From RHLJ01 sp965212165 (GTDB lineage: Bacteria; Bacteroidota; Rhodothermia; Balneolales; Balneolaceae), in assembly GCA_965212165.1 (NCBI GenBank), contig OZ243096.1, positions 2,542,001-2,606,000 of the forward strand: a DNA stretch of 64,000 nucleotides. Reading direction: 5' to 3'. Both the position numbers and the translations under genes were made by a program. This document shows positions 43,381 through 52,436 of the stretch, one piece after another. Every line of letters starts with the position of its first letter. The first letter of the stretch is position 1. Below the pieces are notes generated by a model that was given only the letters and a program-made list of their open reading frames with translations, was not told where the DNA came from and searched no databases.

Positions 43381-44601
43381 GTGCATAAAAGCCTTTACCC
43401 AATTTTGTTTATTCTAATTGCAGCAGCAATTTGGCTTTCTCAGGAAAAATCAAGTATTGAACCAATACCTTCAATAAATATTGTAGAAGAACCTCTTATC
43501 GATGATTCAACTTTAGCTTATTTAAAAGAATTTGAATTAAAACTAAGCAATGGAATGAAACAAAGGGGTATTCCTGGTGGTGCTGTAGTTATTGTGAAGG
43601 GCTCAAATGTAATCTATCAAAAAGGCTTTGGTGTTAAAGTAAATGGAACCTCAGACTCAGTTGATGTAAATACTGTTTTTAGATTGGGAAGTGTATCAAA
43701 AGGATTTGCATCTATTCTTACAGGTGTATTTGTTGAAGATGAATTATTAAACTGGAATGATCCTGTTGTTAGCCATTTACCAGAGTTTGAATTAAGTAAT
43801 CCTGATCAGACTAAAAGAATACAAATTAATCACTTATTATCTCATTCAACTGGTCTCCCTCGTCATGCTTATACTAATTTAGTTGAAGATGGACTCTCAT
43901 TAAATAGAATAATTCCTAGATTAAAAAATGTTGAACTTATCAGTGAAGAAGGAGTACAATTAGCCTATCAAAATGCGGCATATGCAGTTATTGAAAAAGT
44001 AATTGAGACACATGCTGATACTACCTTCGATACGGTTTTGAAATCTAAACTTTTTGAACCATTAGGAATGATGAATGCTAGTACATCGCATAGTGATTTA
44101 ATGGAATTAAAAAACAAAGCCATGCCTCACCTTTATCATTCTAGAAGAAAAGGAATGCTTCCTACTTCCATAAGTAAAAAGTATTACAATGCTATATCAG
44201 CAGGTGGTATAAATGCTTCTATCGATGATATGGGAAATTGGCTACTAATGTTAACTGGAAACAATCCTAATGTAATTTCAGAAGAAACGTTAGACCAAAT
44301 ATTTGAACCCCAAATAACCCTCAATAATCGGCGTTTTAGTAGACATTGGGATGGTGTAAATAAATCCTATTATGGCTTAGGCTGGCGTATTCTAAATAAT
44401 GGTGACCAAAAAATTATCTATCATGGTGGATATGTAAACGGTTTTAGAAGTGAAATTGCTTTTGATAAAGAGAATAAAATTGGGATTTGTATCCTCTTAA
44501 ATTCTCCTTCAAGTTATGCATTAGAAGTAATTCCAGATTTCTTCAATTCATTTAGCCCATATAAAGCTACTGAAATTAATGAAGAGATTTTAACTAACTA
44601 A
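43381..44601 (+). CDS. Serine hydrolase, class C beta-lactamase / esterase family
   Basis: 406 aa. A GTG start is followed by a hydrophobic signal segment (LYPILFILIAAAIWL). Catalytic motifs are SxxK as GSVSKGFA (Ser about 104), YxN as YQNAAY (about 196) and HGG as YHGGYVNG (about 348), replacing the KTG box. The layout is that of penicillin-binding-protein-like esterases rather than true AmpC enzymes. It is likely anchored in or exported across the inner membrane. Substrate unknown; beta-lactam hydrolysis is not implied. Confidence 0.85.
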   Translation: MHKSLYPILFILIAAAIWLSQEKSSIEPIPSINIVEEPLIDDSTLAYLKEFELKLSNGMKQRGIPGGAVVIVKGSNVIYQKGFGVKVNGTSDSVDVNTVFRLGSVSKGFASILTGVFVEDELLNWNDPVVSHLPEFELSNPDQTKRIQINHLLSHSTGLPRHAYTNLVEDGLSLNRIIPRLKNVELISEEGVQLAYQNAAYAVIEKVIETHADTTFDTVLKSKLFEPLGMMNASTSHSDLMELKNKAMPHLYHSRRKGMLPTSISKKYYNAISAGGINASIDDMGNWLLMLTGNNPNVISEETLDQIFEPQITLNNRRFSRHWDGVNKSYYGLGWRILNNGDQKIIYHGGYVNGFRSEIAFDKENKIGICILLNSPSSYALEVIPDFFNSFSPYKATEINEEILTN

Positions 44602-44625
44602 TTAACCCTTTCTAGGTAAATACTC

Positions 44626-45720
44626 TTGTTCAAAAAGTTGAATATTAAACGATACCCTCCTACTCAAAATAAGTCGTTACAAGCTAGTAATGCTTCCGAT
44701 GAATTTATATTGAACTATATTGATGAACACGATCTTATAAATAAAAAAACTGTCATATTTAATGATCGATTTGGGGTTTTAGGTTCTCGTCTTTCAGTTT
44801 ATAATCCAATTAATATCATTAACTATAAAAGCGAAGAGAAAGCACTTCGATTAAACCTTGAAACGAACAAGTTACAAGTTGATGAAAGATCTATTGTAAA
44901 TACATTATCAAAACTACCTTCTGGTATTGAAGTTGGGATTATTAAAGTCCCAAAATCCATTGAATTATTTGAGTTTTATATCTCTAAGCTAGCGGAGTGC
45001 ATGAATGAAAATGGAATTGTTCTTTGTGGCTTCATGACCAAATACTTTAACAAAAGTATGATATCCGCAGCCGAAAAATATTTTCATTACGTGGAGCAAA
45101 GTCTAGCATTGAAAAAATCCCGAATCTTGATACTAAAAAATCCAAAGACGACTAAATTTTTAGACTCGATTCAAACCTTCAGTTTTTCGCATATCATCAC
45201 TGGTGATATTGAAATTAAGCAATATCCAGGAGTTTTTTCATCAAAGAAAATTGATCATGCTACTCAGTTTTTTTTAGATCATATAGGTGTAACAGAACAT
45301 GATGAGAAGATTTTAGATTTAGCATCAGGTAATGGAATAATTGGTAAAACAGCTCAATCAATAAACCCAAAATGTGAACTTCATTTAATAGATGATTCTT
45401 ATTTAGCTATTGAATCATCAAAATTAAATCTAGTTAAATATACTACTCATTTTCACTGGAATGATAATTTAGAGCATCTAGAAAATGATTACTTCGACCT
45501 AGTGATTTCTAACCCTCCTTTCCATTTCGAGTTCGAGACCAATATTGAGATTTCTATAGCTTTATTTAAAGAAGTTCATCATGTATTAAAATCCGGTGGT
45601 CGATTTAGATCTGTTGCTAGTAAGCACTTAAACTTTAAAACACATTTAGAACCCTTATTTTCATCTACAAGTATTATTGCTGAAACAACAAAATTTGTCG
45701 TTTATGAATCTGTGAAGTAA
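44626..45720 (+). CDS. Ribosomal RNA guanine-N2-methyltransferase, RlmG/RsmC-like
   Basis: 364 aa in two methyltransferase-like domains. The N-terminal degenerate half has KRYPPTQNKSLQASNASDEF, close to the RlmG signature, and the C-terminal half has ILDLASGNGIIGKTA (SAM site) and VISNPPFHF (NPPY-type catalytic motif, about residue 296). It would methylate G1835 of 23S rRNA (RlmG) or G1207 of 16S (RsmC); the N-terminus favours RlmG. It starts at TTG, 44626, with a weak AGG-like site upstream. Confidence 0.82.
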   Translation: MFKKLNIKRYPPTQNKSLQASNASDEFILNYIDEHDLINKKTVIFNDRFGVLGSRLSVYNPINIINYKSEEKALRLNLETNKLQVDERSIVNTLSKLPSGIEVGIIKVPKSIELFEFYISKLAECMNENGIVLCGFMTKYFNKSMISAAEKYFHYVEQSLALKKSRILILKNPKTTKFLDSIQTFSFSHIITGDIEIKQYPGVFSSKKIDHATQFFLDHIGVTEHDEKILDLASGNGIIGKTAQSINPKCELHLIDDSYLAIESSKLNLVKYTTHFHWNDNLEHLENDYFDLVISNPPFHFEFETNIEISIALFKEVHHVLKSGGRFRSVASKHLNFKTHLEPLFSSTSIIAETTKFVVYESVK

Positions 45721-45731
45721 AAAGTTTTTCT

Positions 45732-46133
45732 ATGAATAAATTCCAAAATGTTAACTTCAATTCTATCGGAGATTTTCTGGATTTCCTACCAGAAAAAGAA
45801 TTAGCTATTGTTGAGGAATTACGAAGCTTTGTTTATGAATGTATCCCAGAAGTAAAAGAAAAGCTTTCTTATAATGTGCCTTTTTTTCGCCGAAATAGAA
45901 ATATTTGCTTCATATGGCCTGCATCGGTTCCTTGGGGTAAAGTTCCAAAAGATGGTGTTCAACTTGGATTTACATCAGGTAATTTGATTAACGATCTTGA
46001 TGGTTATCTTGATTTAGGAACCCGTAAGAATGTTGCAATCAAAACTTTTTATAATTTAAAGGAAATTGAAGCTGATCTAGTAAGATCGTACTTGTTCGAA
46101 GCGTTAGAGGTAGATAATGCATATGGTAAATAA
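45732..46133 (+). CDS. DUF1801-family protein
   Basis: 133 aa. VEELRSFVYECIPEVKEKLSYNVPFFRRNRNICFIWPASVP matches DUF1801, with the conserved NVPFF turn and GVQLGFTSGNLI following. The first ~20 residues vary. It lies 11 bp after RlmG, so it is probably co-transcribed. Function unknown. It is longer than and only distantly related to the protein at 43026. Confidence 0.75.
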   Translation: MNKFQNVNFNSIGDFLDFLPEKELAIVEELRSFVYECIPEVKEKLSYNVPFFRRNRNICFIWPASVPWGKVPKDGVQLGFTSGNLINDLDGYLDLGTRKNVAIKTFYNLKEIEADLVRSYLFEALEVDNAYGK

Positions 46134-46176
46134 TAATAAACAGACCTCTGCATGAGTTTTTAAGAATCGTTTTCCT

Positions 46177-46989
46177 TTAGATTCTAGAACGTTTCCTACC
46201 TTTTGCTTCTTTATCCTCTTCTTTATGATTTTCTTCTTCATCTATTATTAGTAGAGGTTCGTTAGTTTCAGCCTGTGCCCTACTATTACCCGTATATTTA
46301 GAATCTAGTTCTGACTGAACACTTTTCTTATTTGTGATGATCTCCAATCCAGTTACCAATTCTTGTAATCTTTTAAACCCTTTATCGAGATGTCTACGTA
46401 ATGACCATCTCCCTACTAGAAAAGTAATTCCAGTCGCCAAAAGTGTAAACCCAACCCCGGGAACGGCTGTTAATCCTAGAAAATCAGACGCAAAGAATAA
46501 TGAAGCAATTGCAACCAAAGGAACAGGTACATAAAATGGAAGAGCTGTTAATGGACCATTCCAAGCAACACTGATTTTTGTTTTTCCATTATCTTTGAGT
46601 GCGGTTACATGTGCAGAATTGGTAGTACCCCAAGGTGAACTCCATTCTAGCACAGAATCTCTAGTTGTGACATTTCCTTTAGATTGAAAGAAACCACGAA
46701 TCGAAATGAGCATCTCTTCCCATTGAACAACTGTTATTTCCCCATCTACTTGAACCTGATTACTATATGAAAATGGACCACCCCAAAAATTAGATTTAAT
46801 CCTTTTAGAATCTGTTTCAATTTCAAAAGCAGCTTTTTCAATTTGATTTGGGTCCATTCCCACATCGAGTGCAAGTTGTCGCAACTCGACTATAGACAAT
46901 CCTATTTCGTTATCTGGATCAATTGTTGAAGAGTTTTGAGTAGCTTTCTTAAGAATTGCGCTAACTTCTTTCCTATTGTATAATTTCAT
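46177..46989 (-). CDS. Membrane protein with N-terminal 'GLS(I/L)xEL' helical domain
   Basis: 270 aa. The N-terminal ~60 residues (YNRKEVSAILKKATQNS ... GLSIVELRQLALDVGMDP) form a small all-alpha module often found at the start of Bacteroidota/Rhodothermota proteins with unknown function. The middle contains two hydrophobic segments (ALPFYVPVPLVAIASLFFAS and AVPGVGFTLLATGITFLVG). The C-terminus is charged (NHKEEDKEAKGRKRSRI). No enzymatic motif. It is convergent with the DUF1801 gene. Confidence 0.55.
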   Translation of the reverse strand: MKLYNRKEVSAILKKATQNSSTIDPDNEIGLSIVELRQLALDVGMDPNQIEKAAFEIETDSKRIKSNFWGGPFSYSNQVQVDGEITVVQWEEMLISIRGFFQSKGNVTTRDSVLEWSSPWGTTNSAHVTALKDNGKTKISVAWNGPLTALPFYVPVPLVAIASLFFASDFLGLTAVPGVGFTLLATGITFLVGRWSLRRHLDKGFKRLQELVTGLEIITNKKSVQSELDSKYTGNSRAQAETNEPLLIIDEEENHKEEDKEAKGRKRSRI

Positions 46990-47129
46990 ATATCTTTACC
47001 CGTGCTAAAATTATGAGTTGAGTACGCGTGAATACTCTACCTGTTACAATTTCTTTATAAGTAGATTTCTAGATTAACTGTACAAGGATTTTTGCAAAGA
47101 AAACTCAGATTCTTGATTTAGTCTTTGAC

Positions 47130-47612
47130 TTATTTTTTTGAAAGAAGAAATTCACCTTCTATGGGTATGTATTTATTAGCCTCACGAATTAACGCATTTG
47201 CAGTTAATTTCTGGACACCATAAACTTCAACTGATACTCCATAATCACGCTTTAATTTTTCAACTAGTAAAGCAAAATCACCATCACCAGAAGCTAATAC
47301 AACTATGTCTGCTTCTACAGAATATTCGATTGCATCGATGGTGATTCCTACATCCCAATCCCCTTTAGCAGAGCCATCCGCACGTTGAATAAAAGGTTTT
47401 AACTTTACTTCAAAGCCGATTGCACGTAGTATATTTTGAAATTCTTTTTGCTTAGTATCTCCCCGATCAGTTGTATATGCAATCGCTTTAATAACTTCTC
47501 TGTTTGATGTGCTCTTTGACCAAAAGTAATTATAATCAAAGTTTTGTTTATGGATTTGTCTTGTTGTGTAATACACATTCTGAACATCAACAAGTAAAAC
47601 TACTTTCTCCAT
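47130..47612 (-). CDS. NYN-domain (LabA/DUF88-like) putative RNase
   Basis: 160 aa. VVLLVDVQNVYYT begins a PIN-like NYN fold with Asp and Asn catalytic residues; KAIAYTTDRGDTKQ, IDAIEYSVEADIVVLASGDGDFALLV and the closing VYGVQKLTANALIREANKYI follow the LabA-like pattern. NYN proteins are metal-dependent nucleases, often acting on RNA; in cyanobacteria LabA relatives affect circadian output, but no such role is implied. Stand-alone gene; the flanking gap 47613-47889 contains no convincing gene on either strand. Confidence 0.8.
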   Translation of the reverse strand: MEKVVLLVDVQNVYYTTRQIHKQNFDYNYFWSKSTSNREVIKAIAYTTDRGDTKQKEFQNILRAIGFEVKLKPFIQRADGSAKGDWDVGITIDAIEYSVEADIVVLASGDGDFALLVEKLKRDYGVSVEVYGVQKLTANALIREANKYIPIEGEFLLSKK

Positions 47613-47889
47613 AAATTTTATTATTTAGATGATTTCATTGCATTCTGTTTTTGTGAAAGTAACTGAATTAATTAGCACAATACTAAATCAAATTTCAGTT
47701 ATTACTTTACTATTGATTGATTTTGAGCTAGTTAGTATAGATTCATATGTTCAAGAATCTAAATTTTTATTCTTTATTGCCATAAAAATAATATGCTTTT
47801 GAAAGGTCTTCGAACAGTAATTTTCTATATAACCTTCAGCTTTTTTTCCCGTAGGTTCTTCTTTATGTATTAACAAATGGAATTTCATC

Positions 47890-48054
47890 ATGAGCTTAAT
47901 TAGACTAATCATTGCCATCTTTATTCCTCCATTAGCTGTTTTTTTAACTGTAGGTATTAGAGGCGCTTTCTGGTTAAATATCATACTTACTATTCTTGGC
48001 TATTTACCAGGTATTATTCATGCAGTTTGGGTAATCGCTAAACACGATAAATGA
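47890..48054 (+). CDS. YqaE/Pmp3-family small membrane protein
   Basis: 54 aa. Two hydrophobic segments separated by a short turn: LIRLIIAIFIPPLAVFLTVG, then FWLNIILTILGYLPGIIHAVW. The IPPLAVF and (L/G)YLPGIIHAVW blocks are the Pmp3/UPF0057 hallmarks. Members respond to salt or cold stress and affect membrane potential in yeast and plants. The last codon overlaps the start of the aldo/keto reductase gene by 4 bp (ATGA), so the two are probably coupled. Confidence 0.9.
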   Translation: MSLIRLIIAIFIPPLAVFLTVGIRGAFWLNIILTILGYLPGIIHAVWVIAKHDK

Positions 48055-48929
48055 AATATAATTTTTTAGGAAAATCTGATATTTCAGTTTCTGAAATTAG
48101 TTTTGGATGTATGTCGCTTGGTAAAGATCATTTCTTTAATGAAAGCCTTCTTCGTAATGCATACGATTCAGGAATTAATTTCTTTGATACTGCCGATTTA
48201 TACAACCAAGGCTGGAATGAAGAAACAGTTGGTAAAGCATTAAGTCCGATTCGTGATAAGGTAATTATAGCCACAAAAGTTGGGAATCAATGGCGAGAAG
48301 ATGGTTCTGGTTGGGACTGGAACCCTAGTAAGGATTATATCCTAAATGCAGTCGAAAAAAGTCTTCATAGACTCCAAACCGATTATATTGATTTATATCA
48401 AATGCATGGTGGAACTATTGACGATCAGATAGATGAAAGTATCGAAGCATTTGAAATACTTAAACAACAAGGTAAAATTCGTGAATATGGGATTTCTTCA
48501 ATCCGACCAAATGTAATCCGTGAATGGATAGAGAAATCGAATATGGTTTCTGTGATGATGCAATATAGTCTCCTCGACCGCAGACCTGAAGAAGAGTGTC
48601 TTTATTTACTAGATCAGAATAATATTTCTGTGATCACACGTGGAAGTCTAGCTAAAGGTATGCTCATCGATAAACCCGCCAAAGAGTATTTAGGATATAC
48701 AAAAAGTGATGTCTCAATAATTCAACAAGAAATCCAGAAGAAGAATCCTATCACCACTTCCCTTCAGTTTGTATTAAAACATCCGACAGTTGCTAGTACG
48801 GTTACTGGAATTCGAACGCATGAGCAGTTGGATTCGATTATTGATTCTTTAGATATTGAAATTTCTTCTTCAACTTTGAATGCATTGAGCAATATTCTTA
48901 GCCCTAATTTTTATTCTGATCATAGATAG
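48051..48929 (+). CDS. Aldo/keto reductase
   Basis: 292 aa TIM-barrel NADPH oxidoreductase. The AKR signatures are INFFDTADLYNQGWNEETVG (catalytic Asp and Tyr), IIATKVGNQW (Lys), and the TDYIDLYQMHGG segment with His; the C-terminal FVLKHPTVASTVTGIRTHEQL binds NADPH. The Tyr loop has an unusual NQGWNE in place of G.SE. Substrate unknown. It overlaps the small YqaE gene by 4 bp. Bordered downstream by a 206-bp gap holding a degenerate repeat. Confidence 0.9.
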   Translation: MKYNFLGKSDISVSEISFGCMSLGKDHFFNESLLRNAYDSGINFFDTADLYNQGWNEETVGKALSPIRDKVIIATKVGNQWREDGSGWDWNPSKDYILNAVEKSLHRLQTDYIDLYQMHGGTIDDQIDESIEAFEILKQQGKIREYGISSIRPNVIREWIEKSNMVSVMMQYSLLDRRPEEECLYLLDQNNISVITRGSLAKGMLIDKPAKEYLGYTKSDVSIIQQEIQKKNPITTSLQFVLKHPTVASTVTGIRTHEQLDSIIDSLDIEISSSTLNALSNILSPNFYSDHR

Positions 48930-48936
48930 TTATTCA

Positions 48937-49046
48937 TCATCCAGAGCGAAAATAAGGGTCTAATCGGGTGTTGATATCATAACCTCCTCACATTATTACT
49001 ATAACCATTCTTCCAATCAGATCCTTCGGAAGTATCGTCAGGATGA
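48937..49046. repeat. Diverged interspersed palindromic element
   Basis: TCATCC (48937-48942) followed by agagcgaa; the right end reads agatccttcggaag...tcaggatga (to 49046), the reverse of the common 'TCATCCTGAGCGAAG...AGGATCT' element. Arms are degenerate. It fills most of the gap between the reductase and RNase D genes. Confidence 0.45.
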
Positions 49047-49135
49047 CTAGTTTTTTGTTGTTTTGTGTTGGTATTATCTTTAAAGCTGTTAATGTAGTAT
49101 CATTAATTCAAACTAACATCGATAGATAAAAACAC

Positions 49136-50293
49136 GTGGCTTTTACATACATCAGCACTTCTGAGCAATTAACTAATTGCATTGCTCATCTTTCCATACA
49201 AAATGAAATCGCAATAGATCTAGAATTTGATAAAAATCGATTTCGATATGGGTTTAACTTATGTTTGATGCAGATTTATTCTGGCGATGAATGTTTTTTG
49301 ATTGACCCTTTAAGTGAAGAACTTGAAATAAAACTTATCTTTCCAATTCTTGAAGATCCTTCCATAAAAAAAGTTGCATTCTCTTTTAGTGAAGACATTA
49401 GATTACTCCATTATATCGGATGTAAACCTAAAGGTATTTATGATCTAAGTATTGCTGCAGCTTTACTTAATTATCCTCCTACGTCTCTTACTAATTTAAT
49501 GATGGATGTATTAAGTATTGATGTTGGAAAGTCTTCACAACAAAGTAACTGGTTCGATCGACCACTTAGCGATGCACAACTAAGCTATGCAGCAAATGAT
49601 GTACTACATCTATTTAAACTAAAAGAAGTTCTTACTGAAAAAGCCTCAGAAAAAGGGATCGAAGATTGGATTCGGCAAGAAAATGAATTGTTTGAGTCGG
49701 CCAATTATGAGAATGAAGATCATAATATATTTCTAAAGGATAAAGATAAGGGTGATCTCACTCAATTTGAATGGCATTTATTTACAAAGCTAATGGAGTA
49801 CCGTGAGAAAATGGCAAAGCAGATGAATAAGCCTTCTTATCAAATTATTGATAAACAGTATTTACAAGGAGTTGCACAACGCCCTAAACAAATAAATGAT
49901 TGGCAGAAAATCAGATCAAATCATAAAAGATTGAAAAATGGTAACGTTCATAATGAAGTTATGGAATTGCTTTCGAATGCTATTGAGGAAGCTGAAGAAT
50001 TAAAAATATCAAAAACCAAAAAAGCCTCTAGTTCATTTTCTCAAGAAGAATATCAAGCATTTAAACAACTTCAACGTTTTGCTGAGAAAGCTAAGAAGGA
50101 ATGTTTTAAATCTATTCAGGCAGCTATGGAATCAGATCATGGTAAAAATACTCAGACTTATGTATTGAACAACCGACTTATCAAAGAATTAGTAAGTGGA
50201 GATACATCAAATTATCTACCTTATAAGAAAATGTTGATTGAAGATTATGCTAAAAACCTTGATCTGAATCTTTCAAACTATATCAAAAAGTAG
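49136..50293 (+). CDS. rnd: Ribonuclease D
   Basis: 385 aa with a GTG start at 49136. The 3'-5' exonuclease domain contains the DEDD residues: IAIDLEFDKNRFRYGFNLCL (DxE), SFSEDIRLL (D), and SYAANDVLHLFKL (YxxxD). An HRDC-type helical domain follows (about residue 210-290). It processes tRNA 3' ends and other RNAs. The C-terminal ~100 residues (KKASSSFSQEEY ...) extend beyond E. coli RNase D. Single gene, followed 9 bp later by the epimerase. Confidence 0.9.
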   Translation: MAFTYISTSEQLTNCIAHLSIQNEIAIDLEFDKNRFRYGFNLCLMQIYSGDECFLIDPLSEELEIKLIFPILEDPSIKKVAFSFSEDIRLLHYIGCKPKGIYDLSIAAALLNYPPTSLTNLMMDVLSIDVGKSSQQSNWFDRPLSDAQLSYAANDVLHLFKLKEVLTEKASEKGIEDWIRQENELFESANYENEDHNIFLKDKDKGDLTQFEWHLFTKLMEYREKMAKQMNKPSYQIIDKQYLQGVAQRPKQINDWQKIRSNHKRLKNGNVHNEVMELLSNAIEEAEELKISKTKKASSSFSQEEYQAFKQLQRFAEKAKKECFKSIQAAMESDHGKNTQTYVLNNRLIKELVSGDTSNYLPYKKMLIEDYAKNLDLNLSNYIKK

Positions 50294-50302
50294 AATGACA
50301 TT

Positions 50303-51292
50303 ATGAAAGTATTATTTATCGGAGGAACGGGTAACATAAGTACTGAAGTAAGTAAATTAGCTGTAGCTCAAGGGATTGATCTTTACTTATTAAATAGAGG
50401 AACCTCTGGAGTTTCTATTCCTGGTACTAAAACGATTAAAGCTAATATTTATAATATTGAAGAAACTCGAGAAGCTCTTAAAGATCATACTTGGGATGTA
50501 GTTGTAAACTGGATTGCATTCATTCCAGAACATGTTCAAAACGACATTGAATTATTCCGAGCAAAAACAAAGCAATATATCTTTATTAGTTCTGCTTCAG
50601 TTTATCAAAAACCACCAACTTCGCATATAATTACTGAGTCTACACCTATTATAAATCCATTTTGGGAATACTCACGTGATAAAATTGATTGTGAAGAATT
50701 ACTCCAAAAAGTATATCAGGAAGAAGCATTTCCTATGACAATTGTTCGTCCTTCCCATACATATAATACCACTATACCCTTATCGATTGGTGGATGGACT
50801 GAATACACTGCAATTGACAGAATGAAAAAAGGAAAAAAAGTGATTATTCATGGTGATGGAACCTCGCTTTGGACTCTTACGCATGCTAAAGATTTCGCGA
50901 AGGGTTTTAATGGATTATTAGGTAATAACCAAACCATTGGACATGCAATCCAGATAACATCAGACGAAGTATTAAACTGGAATCAAATTTATCAAATTGT
51001 AGCAGATACAGTTGGGGTTGAATTAAATGCTGTACATATTTCAAGTGAGTTTATCACAAAAATTGCACCTGGTGAAAAAGACGGGCTTTGGGGAGATAAA
51101 TCTCATTGCGCTATTTTTGATAATACTAAGATCAAAACATTCGTACCTAGTTATAAAGCTACAATACCATTCAGAGAAGGCTTTAAAGAGACGTTAGCTT
51201 GGTTTGAAGAAGATCCACAAAGAATGTTTGTTAATCCCAATACCGAAGCAATGATGGATAAGATTATTAAAGCTTACGAATCTGCTTTTTAG
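50303..51292 (+). CDS. NAD-dependent epimerase/dehydratase (extended SDR)
   Basis: 329 aa. The NAD(P) motif FIGGTGNISTEV replaces the textbook GxxGxxG; there is no classical YxxxK, since the SASVYQK region and WEYSRDKIDCEEL carry the nearest YSRDK. The sequence resembles CSP41/atypical SDRs with possible sugar or RNA binding. It lies 9 bp after rnd. Its TAG stop overlaps the TAA of the convergent TPR gene (shared TTAG). Confidence 0.75.
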   Translation: MKVLFIGGTGNISTEVSKLAVAQGIDLYLLNRGTSGVSIPGTKTIKANIYNIEETREALKDHTWDVVVNWIAFIPEHVQNDIELFRAKTKQYIFISSASVYQKPPTSHIITESTPIINPFWEYSRDKIDCEELLQKVYQEEAFPMTIVRPSHTYNTTIPLSIGGWTEYTAIDRMKKGKKVIIHGDGTSLWTLTHAKDFAKGFNGLLGNNQTIGHAIQITSDEVLNWNQIYQIVADTVGVELNAVHISSEFITKIAPGEKDGLWGDKSHCAIFDNTKIKTFVPSYKATIPFREGFKETLAWFEEDPQRMFVNPNTEAMMDKIIKAYESAF

Positions 51293-52317
51293 ATTTTATT
51301 AAGATCAGTTTCTAAACCATAATCTTCAATTACTTTTAATGTAAGTTTATTGAAAACTGATTCTTTCTCGTTTACATAATTCTCTAAATACCTTAGTGCT
51401 TCTTTAGGATTGCCTTCTTCTTTATAAATCTGATAAAGCAAGTGATTACATTTAAAATTAAGTAGCATTATTTTCGATTTCATCCCAAAATCTGATGCAT
51501 ATATCAAATATCGCTTCGCTTCTTCTTTTCTTCCAGCAATTAGGAACATATAACCAAGTTTGTGATTAGCCATCCCTAAGCCTAATCTTTCACCCATTTT
51601 TTGATGTATTTCTATTGCGTCATTAAAATCTTTCTCAGCTTTATCAAACTCCATCATTGATGTATATACCTTCCCTCTTCCATATAGAGCAAAAGCTAAC
51701 CCACGAATATCCTTAGTTTGTTCTTTCATCTTAATGGATTGCTCAATTATTTTTAGAGCTGTATCAATTTTCCCTCTATTTAAATATATACCTGATATTG
51801 GGTTTAGAGCATTAGATTCTAAATTCAAATTTGCTACTTTCCTAGCTGCTTCAACCGAAGCCCAGTAGGTATCAAGGGCTTTTTGGTCATCTTCAAAGTA
51901 TTCATAAATAGTCCCAATAGACTTCAAAACTTTAGATTGTTGATGAAAATCGTCGTATTTCCTATATGTTTTAAGACAACTGATTAGATGAACTAAGCCT
52001 GAATGGAGTTGATCGGTTTTATAAAGAACACCTGCAATATTATATTTAGCATCAGCTATTCCTTTTTCATCATTTAGCTCATAAAAATATTTTATTGCCT
52101 CTTCCGACATCTTAATTGATTCATCATAGTCTGCACGTATCATTTTAAACAGCGCTAGCTGACTCAAGCTTTTACCAATTAATGGTGTATTCGAGGCAAT
52201 TTTACTTAGTTTAAGAGCTTCAGTAGCTAATTCAATACTTTTATCGAGGTCATTTGTTCTAGCCTCATACGCCTCTTCTAGTAACCCTGAAATTGTATCT
52301 TCTGTTTCTATATTCAC
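51289..52317 (-). CDS. TPR-repeat protein
   Basis: 342 aa with about seven tetratricopeptide-like helical pairs (for example SQLALFKMIRADYDESIKMS, AKYNIAGVLYKTDQLHSGLV, ALYGRGKVYTSMMEFDKAEK, ANHKLGYMFLIAGRKEEAKR). No signal peptide and no catalytic or DNA-binding domain. Such stand-alone TPR proteins usually scaffold others. GTG start at 52317 (MNIETEDT). The stop overlaps the convergent epimerase stop by 3 bases. Confidence 0.75.
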   Translation of the reverse strand: MNIETEDTISGLLEEAYEARTNDLDKSIELATEALKLSKIASNTPLIGKSLSQLALFKMIRADYDESIKMSEEAIKYFYELNDEKGIADAKYNIAGVLYKTDQLHSGLVHLISCLKTYRKYDDFHQQSKVLKSIGTIYEYFEDDQKALDTYWASVEAARKVANLNLESNALNPISGIYLNRGKIDTALKIIEQSIKMKEQTKDIRGLAFALYGRGKVYTSMMEFDKAEKDFNDAIEIHQKMGERLGLGMANHKLGYMFLIAGRKEEAKRYLIYASDFGMKSKIMLLNFKCNHLLYQIYKEEGNPKEALRYLENYVNEKESVFNKLTLKVIEDYGLETDLNKI

Positions 52318-52436
52318 TTAACTCATATTTGATATAATAGCCCTACAACTGAAAGTATAATAATTAAATGACTAACACTAGGATTTTGCGTCTTTGGTTT
52401 ATTAAGTTTACATAAACCTTATTTAAATCATATAAC

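Noticed and set aside
43381..44601. True AmpC-type beta-lactamase
   Set aside because: The third motif is HGG rather than KTG and overall layout fits the broad serine-hydrolase family; no resistance role is claimed.
47629..47802. 57-codon plus-strand ORF in the NYN/YqaE gap
   Set aside because: No recognisable domain, no SD, and composition typical of chance AT-rich reading; not listed as a gene.
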